Of a DNA stretch of 64,000 bases, positions 29,097 to 37,932 are shown one piece after another. Origin of the DNA: Candidatus Eisenbacteria bacterium (GTDB lineage Bacteria > Eisenbacteria > RBG-16-71-46 > JACRLI01); contig JACRLI010000001.1 in assembly GCA_016235265.1 (NCBI GenBank), positions 1 through 64,000 of the forward strand, written 5' to 3'. The number at the start of each line of letters is the position of its first letter. The stretch's first letter is position 1. The translations under genes were made by a program, and so were the position numbers. The notes under the pieces were generated by a model. That model ran no database searches. It saw only the letters and a list, made by a program, of their open reading frames with translations, and was not told the DNA's origin.

Positions 29097-30086
29097 TCAA
29101 ACGGGGGTGGCCTTGGAAACTTCTTCGAGCGCCGTCCAGATGCGCTGCTGCAGCTCGGGCAGGCCGTCGCCGGTGTGCGCGGAGATGCGCAGGGGCGGCC
29201 CTTCGGCCCAGTCCCCCACCTTCGCGCCGGGCGCCAGCAGGTCGCACTTGGTCAGCACCGGCAGCCGGGGCTTGGACGCCAGTAGGGGATTATACGCCAT
29301 CAGCTCCGCCTCGAGCATCCGCGCCGCCGCCGGCGGGTCTTCGTGATCGGCGGGCACCATCATCAACAGCACCCGGGTGCGCTCCACGTGGCGCAGGAAG
29401 TCGTGTCCCAGGCCGCGGCCCGCGCTGGCGCCCTCGATCAGCCCGGGGATGTCCGCCATGAGGTAGTTGCGCTCGCCGTCCAGCTGCACCAGGCCCAGGT
29501 GGGGCTCCAGCGTGGTGAACGGGTAGTCCGCGATCTTCGGCCGGGCCGCCGAGACGCGCGAGAGCAGCGTGGACTTGCCGGCGTTGGGCGGGCCCACCAG
29601 CCCCACGTCGGCGATCAGCTTGAGTTCCAGCCGGAGCCGGAATTCCTCCCCCGCCCGCCCGGGCTCCACCCGCCGGGGGGCGCGGTTGGTGGGGGTGGCG
29701 AAGTGGGCGTTGCCCCGGCCCCCGCGCCCGCCGCGCGCCGCCACGAACTCCGCGCCGGCGTCCACCAGGTCGGCCAGCACCTCGCCGGCCGGGTCCGAGT
29801 ACACCACGGTGCCGGAGGGCACGCGGATGCGCAGGTCGCGGCCGGCCTTGCCGTACATCTTCTTGCCCATGCCGTGCCCGCCGCGGTCGGCCTCGAAGCG
29901 CTCGTGGTAGCGGAAGTCCAGCAGCGTGCGCATGTGCGGGTCCACCACCATCACCACGCTGCCGCCGTCGCCGCCGTCGCCGCCGTCGGGCCCGCCCTTG
30001 GGCACGTACTTCTCCCGGCGGAAGCTGGCGCAGCCGTCGCCCCCGCGGCCGGCGAGGACGTGGATGCGTACGCGGTCGATCAGCAC
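29097..30086 (-). CDS. obg: Obg-family GTPase (CgtA/ObgE)
   Basis: 329 aa. The Gly-rich Obg fold (1-157) has GGDGCASFRREKYVPKGGPDGG. The G domain has G1 GPPNAGKSTLL, G3 DIPGLIEGAS and G4 TKCD. It acts in 50S maturation and stress control. It lacks the long C-terminal OCT domain of some relatives. The start is GTG at 30086, four bases after the FmdB-type gene. Confidence 0.96.
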   Translation of the reverse strand: MLIDRVRIHVLAGRGGDGCASFRREKYVPKGGPDGGDGGDGGSVVMVVDPHMRTLLDFRYHERFEADRGGHGMGKKMYGKAGRDLRIRVPSGTVVYSDPAGEVLADLVDAGAEFVAARGGRGGRGNAHFATPTNRAPRRVEPGRAGEEFRLRLELKLIADVGLVGPPNAGKSTLLSRVSAARPKIADYPFTTLEPHLGLVQLDGERNYLMADIPGLIEGASAGRGLGHDFLRHVERTRVLLMMVPADHEDPPAAARMLEAELMAYNPLLASKPRLPVLTKCDLLAPGAKVGDWAEGPPLRISAHTGDGLPELQQRIWTALEEVSKATPV

Positions 30087-30090
30087 GCGA

Positions 30091-30414
30091 TCACGCGGGC
30101 CCGCACGAGCCGCAGCCGCCGGGCGGGCACGAGCCGCCGTCGCCGGCCTTGGGTGTGGCCTTCCCGGAGCCGTCGCCGGCGCCGGGCGTGGCCTTCCCGC
30201 CGTCCTCGCTGCGGGCCTTCTTCTTGTAGCCGGCGCTGCGATAGTCGGTGGCGTGGAAGCCGGAGCCCTTGAAGATCAGCCCCGCTCCGCCGCTCACCAG
30301 CCGCTTCACCCTGCCCTTGCACTCGGGGCACCGGGTGAGAGCCCTGGCGGTGATGGGCTGCACCTTCTCGAAGCGGTGGCCGCAGTCGGCACACTGGTAC
30401 TCGTACGTGGGCAT
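30091..30414 (-). CDS. FmdB-family zinc-ribbon protein
   Basis: 107 aa. The N-terminal zinc ribbon is MPTYEYQCADCGHRFE ... RCPECKGRVKRLVSGG, typical of the FmdB regulatory-protein family. The tail is a Gly/Lys/Ala-rich low-complexity stretch with two similar GKATP-AGDG repeats and ends in CPPGGCGSCG, perhaps a second metal site. Its role is unknown. Confidence 0.85.
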   Translation of the reverse strand: MPTYEYQCADCGHRFEKVQPITARALTRCPECKGRVKRLVSGGAGLIFKGSGFHATDYRSAGYKKKARSEDGGKATPGAGDGSGKATPKAGDGGSCPPGGCGSCGPA

Positions 30415-30433
30415 GGTGGTGCTTCTCCGCCTT

Positions 30434-31642
30434 TCAGGCCTTCAGTTTCTGGAGCGACGCCTTGATGCGGCCCAGAGCCTCGCGCAGCACGCTCTCCGAA
30501 GCGGCGTACGACAGGCGCTGGTAGCGGTCGTCGAGGAACGCCGCGCCCGGCACGATGGCCACGCGTGCGGTGTCCAGCAGGTGCTTCGCCAGGGCCACCG
30601 AGCCCCCGCCGCCGGGCAGCGCCGCGGCGTAGGCCGACAGGTCCACGAACGCGTAGAACGCGCCGGGCGGCGGCTGCATCCGCGCGTGCTTCCAGGTGCG
30701 GATCTCCGCCATCACCAGGGCGCGGCGTTCGGCGAAGGCCGCCTGCATGGCAGCCAGGTTCGCGGGATGGGCGGCGGTGAGCGCGAACGCCGCGGCGCGC
30801 TGGGCGATCGAGCTGCAGTTGCCCGAGGTCTGGCTCTGCAGCGCGGTCATGGCGTCAATCACGTCCCGCGGCCCCGCCGCGTAGCCGATCCGCCAGCCGG
30901 TCATGGCGAAAGCCTTGCTGAAGCCGTTCAGCGTCACGCACCGCTCGGCGAACTCCGGCGCCAGCGACGCCAGGCTCACGTGCGCGGCGCCGTCATACAC
31001 CAGCTTCTCGTAGATCTCGTCGGTGATCACCCACAGGTCCTTCTCCACCGCCAGCCGCCCCACCGCCTCGAGCGATTCGCGGGAGGCCACCGCGCCGGTG
31101 GGGTTGTTGGGGCTGTTCACCATCAGGACGCGCGTGCGCGGGGTGCACGCCGCGCGCAGCGCGGCCGCGTCCAGCGCGAAACCGCTGGAGGCGGAGAGCG
31201 GCGCCTCCACCGGCACGCCGCCGGCCAGCCGCACCATCTCCGGGTAGCTGGGCCAGCACGGCGTGGGGATCACCACTTCGTCACCGGGCTCCACCAGCGC
31301 CAGCAGCGCGTGGAACAGTGCCGGTTTCACGCCGGCAGCGGCCATCACCTGGCCGGGCTCGACCGGGATGCCGTTCTCCCGGCGCAGCTTCTCCGCCACC
31401 GCCTTGCGGAGGTCGGGGATGCCCGCCACGCCGGTGTACCGGGTCTCGCCCTTGCGAATCGCGCCGATGCCCGACTCCTTGATGTCGTCGGGGGTGTCGA
31501 AATCGGGCTGGCCCGCACCCAGCGAGAGCACGTCCACGCCCTTCGCCTTGAGATCGCGCGCCGCGTCGTCAATGGCGATGGTCGGCGAGGGCGGCGTGGA
31601 GCGCGCCCGGTTCGAGAGCTGCCTCAGGTTCTGGGTCGTCAT
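30434..31642 (-). CDS. Class I/II PLP aminotransferase (aspartate aminotransferase-like)
   Basis: About 402 aa. Fold type I with SLGAGQPDFDTP, VNSPNNPTGA, DEIYEKLVYDG and the PLP-binding Lys (about 243) in GFSKAFAMTGWRIGY. The pattern fits the subgroup Ib/gamma aspartate or broad-specificity aminotransferases; the amino acid substrate is not fixed by sequence alone. A GTG at 31645 and the ATG at 31642 are both possible; the ATG has GAGGAG five bases upstream. It overlaps the pta stop. Confidence 0.9.
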   Translation of the reverse strand: MTTQNLRQLSNRARSTPPSPTIAIDDAARDLKAKGVDVLSLGAGQPDFDTPDDIKESGIGAIRKGETRYTGVAGIPDLRKAVAEKLRRENGIPVEPGQVMAAAGVKPALFHALLALVEPGDEVVIPTPCWPSYPEMVRLAGGVPVEAPLSASSGFALDAAALRAACTPRTRVLMVNSPNNPTGAVASRESLEAVGRLAVEKDLWVITDEIYEKLVYDGAAHVSLASLAPEFAERCVTLNGFSKAFAMTGWRIGYAAGPRDVIDAMTALQSQTSGNCSSIAQRAAAFALTAAHPANLAAMQAAFAERRALVMAEIRTWKHARMQPPPGAFYAFVDLSAYAAALPGGGGSVALAKHLLDTARVAIVPGAAFLDDRYQRLSYAASESVLREALGRIKASLQKLKA

Positions 31643-32622
31643 CACCGCTCCTCCGCGAGCACGGCCGCCACCACCGCAACGTGGAACACGTCCTCGGCCG
31701 AGGCCCCGCGCGACAGGTCACAGAAGGGGCGGGCCAGGCCCTGCACGATCGGCCCCAGCGCCCTCGCCCCCGCAAGCCGTTCCACCAGCTTGTACCCGAT
31801 GTTGCCCGAGTGCAGGTCGGGGAAGATCAGCACGTTCGCGCGACCCGCCACGGGGCTCCCGGGCGCCTTCTTCTCCCCCACCGCCGCCACCAGCGCCGCG
31901 TCCGCCTGCAGCTCCCCGTCCATCGCGCGCCCCGGGGCCTTCTCCTTCGCCATCGCCAATGCGGCGCGGATCGCGTCCACCGAGGGGTGCTCCGCGCTCC
32001 CCTTCGTGGAGAACGCCAGAAAGGCCGTCATCGGCACGCCGCCGGTGAGCCGCTCGAACGAATCGGCGGTGCTCACCGCGATATCGGCGAGCTGCTCGGG
32101 CGTGGGCGCCGGGACCACGCCGCAGTCGGCGAAGAACAGCACCCGCGGCGGGCTGCCCGGCACTTCCATGAGGAAGAAGCTGGACACGGTCTTCACGCCG
32201 GGCTTGAGCCCCACCACTTTGATCCCGGCGCGCAGCACGTCGGCGGTGGTGTGCACCGCCCCGCCCACGCCGGCGTCCGCCTCGCCCGAGCGCACCAGCA
32301 GCGCGGCGAGCCACATCGGCTGCGCCAGCCGGGCGCGGGCCTCCTGCTCGTCGGCCAGCGCCAGGAGCAGCTGCAGCTGGTGCACCCGTTCCGCGGTGAC
32401 CGCGGTCGCCGGGTCCACCACCTTCACTCCCACCAGCTTGAGGCCCAGCTGGCGCGCCCCGGCGCGCACCACCGCCTCGCGCCCGATCAGCGTGGGACGG
32501 GCCAGCTTGCGCTCCGCCAGCCACTCGGCCGCCTGCAGGATCCGCGGGTCCTCGCCCTCGGGGAACACCACCCGGGCATCCCGCCTCGCGGCGCGCGCCC
32601 TGAGCGTCTCCAGCGTGTTCAT
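31642..32622 (-). CDS. pta: Phosphate acetyltransferase
   Basis: 326 aa, the short form with only the PTA/PTB catalytic domain. Landmarks are VVFPEGEDPRILQAA at the N-terminus, GGAVHTTADVLRAG, SSFFLMEVPG, LFFADCGVVPAPT and FPDLHSGNIGYKLVERLAGA with GPIVQGLARPFCDLSRG near the end. It interconverts acetyl-CoA and acetyl phosphate. No ackA is adjacent. The ATG at 32622 has GGAGGGG upstream; the earlier in-frame start is not supported. Confidence 0.93.
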   Translation of the reverse strand: MNTLETLRARAARRDARVVFPEGEDPRILQAAEWLAERKLARPTLIGREAVVRAGARQLGLKLVGVKVVDPATAVTAERVHQLQLLLALADEQEARARLAQPMWLAALLVRSGEADAGVGGAVHTTADVLRAGIKVVGLKPGVKTVSSFFLMEVPGSPPRVLFFADCGVVPAPTPEQLADIAVSTADSFERLTGGVPMTAFLAFSTKGSAEHPSVDAIRAALAMAKEKAPGRAMDGELQADAALVAAVGEKKAPGSPVAGRANVLIFPDLHSGNIGYKLVERLAGARALGPIVQGLARPFCDLSRGASAEDVFHVAVVAAVLAEER

Positions 32623-32728
32623 CGGCGAGTCCCCTCCGGAACCCCTTCCCCGGACCCCACCCACGAAGATCGTGTGGCTCGGCCTGCGCATCCCTTCATC
32701 CCCTCCATATCCCGGCCCCGGCCCGCGC

Positions 32729-33235
32729 CTACCGGCGGGCCTTCAGGGCGAACTTCGCCTTCATGCGCCGCGCCACCAGCGGGGCCACCAGGCCCCGCAC
32801 GCTGCCGCCGTTGCGCGCGATCTCCTTGACCACCGTGGAATTCAGGTAGGTGTAGCGCGAGCTGGGCATCAGGAACACCGTCTCCAGCCCGGGCCGCAGG
32901 CGGCGGTTCATCAGCGCCATCTGAAACTCGAACTCGAAGTCGGACACCGCGCGCAGGCCGCGCACCACGGCGTCCGCGCCCATGCGGCTGGCGAAGTCCA
33001 CCAGCAGCCCCCGGAACGGCACCACCTCCACCCGGCGCAGTCCCCGGGTGACCTCCCGCACCATGGCCACGCGCTCCTCCACGGTGAACAGCACGCCTTT
33101 CTCGTCGCGCGGGGCCACCGCCACCAGCACGCGGTCGAACAGGCTCAGCGCGCGCTCCACCAGGTCCTGGTGGCCGAAGGTCACCGGGTCGAAGGTGCCC
33201 GGGAAGATCGCCAGCCTGCCTTTGCGTGCGCTCAT
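32729..33235 (-). CDS. coaD: Phosphopantetheine adenylyltransferase
   Basis: 168 aa. The nucleotidyltransferase motif PGTFDPVTFGHQDLVERA is at the N-terminus. VRGLRAVSDFEFEFQMALMNR and SSRYTYLNSTVVKEIA follow, as in all CoaD proteins. It carries out the penultimate step of CoA synthesis. The ATG overlaps the rsmD stop as ATGA, the usual rsmD-coaD pairing. Confidence 0.97.
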   Translation of the reverse strand: MSARKGRLAIFPGTFDPVTFGHQDLVERALSLFDRVLVAVAPRDEKGVLFTVEERVAMVREVTRGLRRVEVVPFRGLLVDFASRMGADAVVRGLRAVSDFEFEFQMALMNRRLRPGLETVFLMPSSRYTYLNSTVVKEIARNGGSVRGLVAPLVARRMKAKFALKARR

Positions 33236-33798
33236 GCTTCCTCCCCCGGTCGGCGGTACATCGCCAGTCCCGTGTCGCCGTATCGTCGGTCCAGGAACCT
33301 CGCCAGTCGGCCCACACGCTCCGGCGCGCCCGGCCCGGATCGGACCGCGTGCTCCCAGACCACCAGCGCGTCCGGGTGCAGCTCCGCATCCCCCAGGGCC
33401 TGCAGCACGTCCATGCCCTCGGGGCCCGCGTAGGGCGGATCCAGGAACAGCAGCTCGAATTCCTGCAGTGGATGCGACCGCACCCAGCGGCGGGAATCGG
33501 CCAGGTGAGCCACGGCGCTCGAGGATAGTCCCAGGGAGTCGATGTTGCGCCGCACCACCCGCAGGGCCTGCGCGTCCCGCTCCAGCAGCACCGCGCGGGC
33601 CGCACCGCGCGAGAGGGCCTCGAACGACAGCGCCCCGCTGCCGGCGAACAGGTCCAGCACCCCGGCCCCGCGCACCCGCGGGCCAAGGATGCTGAAGAGG
33701 GCCTCCCGCACCTGTCCCAGCGTGGGGCGCACCGCCCGGCCGCTCCCCCCGAAGAGGACGCGGCCCCTCAGATCACCGCCCGTGATGCGCAGCGGCAT
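33232..33798 (-). CDS. rsmD: 16S rRNA (guanine-N2-966)-methyltransferase
   Basis: 188 aa. RITGGDLRGR at the N-terminus, RPTLGQVREALFSIL, the SAM motif VLDLFAGSGALSFEALSRGA and the catalytic LLFLDPPYA. It methylates G966 of 16S rRNA in the 30S subunit. It lies 76 nt after aroK and overlaps coaD by 4 nt. Confidence 0.95.
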   Translation of the reverse strand: MPLRITGGDLRGRVLFGGSGRAVRPTLGQVREALFSILGPRVRGAGVLDLFAGSGALSFEALSRGAARAVLLERDAQALRVVRRNIDSLGLSSSAVAHLADSRRWVRSHPLQEFELLFLDPPYAGPEGMDVLQALGDAELHPDALVVWEHAVRSGPGAPERVGRLARFLDRRYGDTGLAMYRRPGEEA

Positions 33799-33874
33799 GG
33801 GTGCTCAGGATCCGGGACACAAGTCGGAATTATGCGCCCCGCAGCAGGTTGCGTCAACTCGCGGACGTGGGATG

Positions 33875-34513
33875 TCAGCGGCGGCGGCGGGCCGCCCGCC
33901 CGCGGTGGGGCGAGCCCAGAGCCGCAAGGGCCCACGCGGCCAGGGAGGCGGCCTGGCGGGCCGACAGGCCGTCCACTCGCAGGACGGCATGGGCCGCGGC
34001 CTCGTACGCGGGGAGGCGGCCGGCCAGCATCCGGGAGAGGTGCGCGGCCGGGTCCCTCTCCGCGCCCCGCAACAGCGGCCTGGAGCGGTGGCCGGCGGCA
34101 TCCAGGCGGCCGGCCAGGACGACCGGCGAGGCGTCCAGGAACATGCAGCACGCCAGGGCGCGCAGCCGGCGGGCCGCGGCGGGCACGCTGACCAGCCCGC
34201 CCCCGGCGGCGATCACCGCCGGGGCGCGGCCGCGCAGGAAATCCAGCGCCTCCAGCTCCAGGGCGCGGAAGGCGGGCTCGCCGTCGCGGGCGAAGATGCG
34301 CGCCACGCTCCGGCCGGCGCGGGCCTCGATCCAGGAGTCGGTGTCCACCAGCCCCATGCGCAGGCGAGCGGCCACCAGGGGCGCGAGCGTGCTCTTGCCC
34401 GAGCCCATCATGCCCAGCAGGGCCGCGTGCCGCCGGAAAACGCCACGGCCGCCGGGGGTTGCCCGGCGGCCGGTGACGTGCGCGCGGCTGCGTGTGCGCG
34501 GATCCCGGGTCAC
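33875..34513 (-). CDS. aroK: Shikimate kinase
   Basis: 212 aa. P-loop GMMGSGKSTLAP, shikimate-binding LVDTDSWIE, an Arg in VARIFARDGEPAFR, IAAGGGLV and the lid Arg in RSRPLLRG. It phosphorylates shikimate toward chorismate. The GTG overlaps the pilQ stop as GTGA, so it is probably the last gene of the pilM-Q unit, an arrangement also seen in proteobacteria. About 30 residues precede the P-loop; a shorter start is possible. Confidence 0.9.
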   Translation of the reverse strand: MTRDPRTRSRAHVTGRRATPGGRGVFRRHAALLGMMGSGKSTLAPLVAARLRMGLVDTDSWIEARAGRSVARIFARDGEPAFRALELEALDFLRGRAPAVIAAGGGLVSVPAAARRLRALACCMFLDASPVVLAGRLDAAGHRSRPLLRGAERDPAAHLSRMLAGRLPAYEAAAHAVLRVDGLSARQAASLAAWALAALGSPHRGRAARRRR

Positions 34514-36114
34514 TTCCCGGGGTTGCCCGTCACCAGGTGCGGAGTCACGAGGATGATCAACTCCCGCTTCTGGGTGGTCTTGTTGCTGGACCGGAACAGG
34601 TGGCCCAGCACCGGGATGTCCTTCAGGACCGGGACTCCCGTGATGAACGTGCTCTCGTTGGTGCGGATCAGGCCGCCGATCACCGCGGTCGCGCCGTCCT
34701 CCACGAGCACGCGGGTGTCGGCCTCGGAGGTGTTGATGATCACGCCTCCCTGCACCGTCGCCTGCGTGGAAAGATCACTCACCTCGGGGTGGATGTCCAT
34801 GGTGATCTTGTTGTCGGCGTTCAGGTGCGGCGTGACCCGCATCTGGATCCCGATCGTCTGCAGCTGGGTGATGGCGTTGCCCGCCGCGTCCGCCACGATC
34901 AGGGGGATCTTCTGCCCCACCACGATGCGCGCCTCGCGGTTGTCCACGGTGGTGATGGTCGGGTTGGAGATCACGTTGGCCTTGCGCTCGCGCTCCAGGG
35001 CCTCGAGCTTGAGGTTGAACACATGGCTGTCGGGCGAGAGCAGGCCGATCTTGATCGAGCCGCTGGACTCGCCCAGCCCGGCTTTCACCGCCGGGTCCAC
35101 GCCCACGGTCCCGCCGGTGTGCGAGGAGTTCCAGGTGATGCCGAGGTCGCGGGCGCAGGAGGCGTCCACGTCAATCAGCTTCGCCGTGATGGTGATCTGC
35201 GGGGTGCGCGAGTCCAGGCTGGCGGCCAGCTTCTCCGCCGCCTCGGCGCGCTCCGGGATGTCGGTGATCAACAGCGTGCTGGTGCGCTCGTCGGCGTCCA
35301 CGCGGCCGCGCTTGCTCAGCGTGCTGGTGAGCGGGGCCTTCAGCTCGCCCACGTTGGCGAAGCTGATGTGCACCGTGCGGGTCTCAAGGGGCAGCATGTC
35401 CTCGGCCTTGCGCTCGGCGGCGTGGGCGTTGAGGTCCTCGTTCTGGATCAGCTCCAGCGGCGCCACGCGGATGATGCCGTTCTCCTCCTTGTAGCCCAGC
35501 CCGTGGGCGCGGCACAGGGAGTTGAGCGCGTCGCGCCAGGCCACGTTGCGCAGGCTGAGCGAGACCTCACCCTTCACGTCCCTGGCCGGCACGATGTTGC
35601 GGCCGCTGGCCTCGGACAGCGTGCGCAGCACGGTCTTCACGTCCGCGCCCTGCACGTCCAGGCTCACGCGCGAGCCACGCGAGCCGCCGGCCTCCACCAG
35701 GCCGGCGTTGTCCTTCGGCGCGCCGGGCTGGATGGACACCTCCAGCGCGGACTGCCGCTGGGACACGGTGTAGTCGGCGGAGCGGGCCAGCGACACCACC
35801 ATGCGCGTGGTGGGCCCGTTCTCCCCGTTCATGCGCACGAAGCTGACGTCCTGCACCAGGTCGTTGCGGAACTTCGGCAGCGACGGAGCGCCCTCGACGT
35901 CCCAGCAGTCCACCACGATCCGGTCCGGGCCGGTCAGCGAGAAGTCGCTGAACTGGACCGGCCCGCTGGCCTGCAGCCGCAGGCGGGTGACGGTGCCGTC
36001 GTCGGTCAGGGAAGCCTGCTCGAGGCGCGTCGCACCGAACGCGCCGGTCGCGGAGCACAGCGCCACCAGGCTGAGCAGCGCGGCGAGGATGGTCCGGGAT
36101 GCGATTCGCTTCAT
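34510..36114 (-). CDS. pilQ: Type IV pilus secretin PilQ
   Basis: 534 aa, preceded by a signal peptide (about residues 1-27, ending GAFGA). An AMIN-like beta domain (about 30-130) is followed by a secretin/TonB short N-terminal domain (about 150-215), an N1 domain, and the secretin pore (about 305-534) with ISNPTITTVDNREARIVVG, GGLIRTNES, and VPVLKDIPVLGHLFRS. It forms the outer-membrane channel for the pilus. It is shorter than most PilQ proteins, with a single AMIN domain. Confidence 0.96.
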   Translation of the reverse strand: MKRIASRTILAALLSLVALCSATGAFGATRLEQASLTDDGTVTRLRLQASGPVQFSDFSLTGPDRIVVDCWDVEGAPSLPKFRNDLVQDVSFVRMNGENGPTTRMVVSLARSADYTVSQRQSALEVSIQPGAPKDNAGLVEAGGSRGSRVSLDVQGADVKTVLRTLSEASGRNIVPARDVKGEVSLSLRNVAWRDALNSLCRAHGLGYKEENGIIRVAPLELIQNEDLNAHAAERKAEDMLPLETRTVHISFANVGELKAPLTSTLSKRGRVDADERTSTLLITDIPERAEAAEKLAASLDSRTPQITITAKLIDVDASCARDLGITWNSSHTGGTVGVDPAVKAGLGESSGSIKIGLLSPDSHVFNLKLEALERERKANVISNPTITTVDNREARIVVGQKIPLIVADAAGNAITQLQTIGIQMRVTPHLNADNKITMDIHPEVSDLSTQATVQGGVIINTSEADTRVLVEDGATAVIGGLIRTNESTFITGVPVLKDIPVLGHLFRSSNKTTQKRELIILVTPHLVTGNPGK

Positions 36115-37301
36115 CGTCTGCCACCTACTTTCGGGTTGCGATTGGCGGAAAGGTGCAGCCTCACCGTCTGGGTCTCGCCGTACGAGCTCAGGTTCACGGT
36201 CAGGCAGTCGTCCTCGATGCGCGTGACGCGCCCGTTTATCACGGGATCCCCCACGCGCAGGGTGAAGCCATGGTGCTTGGAATCCTCCACCATGGCGTAG
36301 CGTTCATTGCCCGCGGCCATCACGCCCATGAGCGAGAGGTCCGCGACATCCACCAGCGGCTGGCCCTCGGGGCCCTGCTCGGCCTGGAACTCGCCCTTGA
36401 GCAGCGACTGGAACGGGTCGCGCCGGTCGTCCGGGTTGTATGCGTACTGCGACGGCAGCGGCAGGGCGATCCCGAAGTCGTCCTCGGGGCTCGGCTGCAG
36501 CGCCTGGGCCGGCTGGGCGGTCGCGCCCTCGGCGGCCGGCACCGGCTGCCTCCGGACGGCCGCCACGGACGGCGGGCCGCCCGCGACCATGCCCGCAGCC
36601 ACCACCTTGCGGGCCGACGCCTTGGGCGCGGCGGCCTGCTCCGGCCGCGCCACCGCGGCCGGAGGCGTGCGCGTGGCCTGCTTCCAGAACATCCAGAACG
36701 GCGCGGGCTTCGAGGCGGCGGCCACCTGCGCCGGTTTCCCGGCGGGCGCGGCGGGCTTCGCCGCAATCACCGGCGCTCCGGGGCCCTGGTGTGCGGCCGC
36801 GGATACGGCGGGCTTCGCCACGGCAGCCGGCGCCGTCTTCGCTCCGCCCGCGGGCGCGGCCTTCACCGGCGCGGGACCGCCCGGCTCACTGTTCGCCTGC
36901 GGAATGACCCGCAGCGAGGCAGCCATGAGATTCGGCGCACCCGCCGGCGCCGGCTTCGCCGGCAGGCTCGCCACCGCGCCTGCGGCGGGCTTCGCCCCCG
37001 GCTTGCCCGGCTTGGACACGGCGGCGACGGCGGACTGCGTGCCGCGGGTGGAAGCCACGATGGTCGCCTCGGTGGCCTTGGCGCTGCCCTTCGGCGCCGC
37101 CACGGTCACCAGCCGCGGTGCAATGCGGCCGATGCGGTGCGTGCGCCGGGCCTTCGCCTGCGACGCGGCCGACAACTCGTCGGCCTGCCGGTCCACGAGG
37201 TAGCCGGCCGCGAGGACGGCGGCGCACGCCACGAAGGCCGCGCCCGCCACCACTCCGATCCTTCGGAAATCAGGGCGTGACGCTGGCAGTCTGATGCGCA
37301 T
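36111..37301 (-). CDS. pilP: PilP-type pilus assembly protein with a long Ala/Pro linker
   Basis: 396 aa. One membrane segment (about 15-37), then about 240 residues rich in Ala, Pro, Lys and Gly, predicted disordered. The C-terminal PilP-like domain (about 290-390) has NPDDRRDPFQSLL, LSLMGVMAAGNERYAMVEDS and LRVGDPVINGRVTRIEDDCL. PilP links PilNO to the secretin in the periplasm; the long linker may span the space. It overlaps pilO by 32 nt and pilQ by 4 nt. Typical PilP is about 180 aa and a lipoprotein, so this is an atypical version. Confidence 0.83.
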   Translation of the reverse strand: MRIRLPASRPDFRRIGVVAGAAFVACAAVLAAGYLVDRQADELSAASQAKARRTHRIGRIAPRLVTVAAPKGSAKATEATIVASTRGTQSAVAAVSKPGKPGAKPAAGAVASLPAKPAPAGAPNLMAASLRVIPQANSEPGGPAPVKAAPAGGAKTAPAAVAKPAVSAAAHQGPGAPVIAAKPAAPAGKPAQVAAASKPAPFWMFWKQATRTPPAAVARPEQAAAPKASARKVVAAGMVAGGPPSVAAVRRQPVPAAEGATAQPAQALQPSPEDDFGIALPLPSQYAYNPDDRRDPFQSLLKGEFQAEQGPEGQPLVDVADLSLMGVMAAGNERYAMVEDSKHHGFTLRVGDPVINGRVTRIEDDCLTVNLSSYGETQTVRLHLSANRNPKVGGRR

Positions 37302-37932
37302 CGCGCTTCGCTCCTTTTGCCGTAGTCGCCTTGGCGCCCTTCGAGGCCGAGCTGGGCCCGGAGCCTCCCAGGGTGTATGCCGAGGCCACGAACATGGCCT
37401 GCGTGGTGAAATCGGGGCTGTCCTGGGTGTACGTGGTCATGGTCAGGTCGTGGCTGTTCACCAGCCGGCCCAGCCCGGCCACCTCGCTCAGGAACGTGGC
37501 CACCTGGTGGTAGCCCCCGACGACGGTGACGCGCACGGGGTTGTCGGTGTAGAACTGGCTCGCGACCGGGGGCTCCGGCTTGAACAGGTGGAAGCGCACC
37601 CCCGCCTGCGAGCCCGCGAGGGTGATCTTGCGCAGCAGGCTGGCCAGCTCGCGCTGGTCGGGCAGCTGCTCGCGCACGGTCGCCCAGCGCTCGTGGAGCT
37701 TGCGGCTCTCGTCCTCGAGGCGGTCCAGGCTGGCCACCGCCTGGCGCGCCTTGGTCAGGTCGCTGCTCAGGGCCGAGTACTTCGACTTCAGCTCTCCCAG
37801 CCGCTTGGCCCGGGCCTGGTAGTTGCCCGGCACGAACGGCGCGAAGAAGAACAGGTACGCCAGCAATCCGACACCCAGGAACGAGAGCACCGAGCGCTGC
37901 GTATTGGGATCCTTCAGATCAATGCGCTTCAC
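37270..37932 (-). CDS. pilO: Type IV pilus alignment protein PilO
   Basis: 220 aa. One N-terminal membrane segment (about 15-33), a coiled coil (about 40-85), and a ferredoxin-like periplasmic domain (about 95-185) with VRVTVVGGYHQVATFLSEVAGL in pieces. PilO pairs with PilN and binds PilP. The GTG start overlaps pilN as GTGA. A Ser/Ala/Lys tail overlaps the start of pilP. Confidence 0.92.
   Translation of the reverse strand: MKRIDLKDPNTQRSVLSFLGVGLLAYLFFFAPFVPGNYQARAKRLGELKSKYSALSSDLTKARQAVASLDRLEDESRKLHERWATVREQLPDQRELASLLRKITLAGSQAGVRFHLFKPEPPVASQFYTDNPVRVTVVGGYHQVATFLSEVAGLGRLVNSHDLTMTTYTQDSPDFTTQAMFVASAYTLGGSGPSSASKGAKATTAKGAKRDAHQTASVTP

Noticed and set aside
30248..33433. A 1061-codon plus-strand open frame opposite the fmdB-type gene to rsmD
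   Set aside because: Antisense of five recognisable genes, with no domain or start signal of its own.
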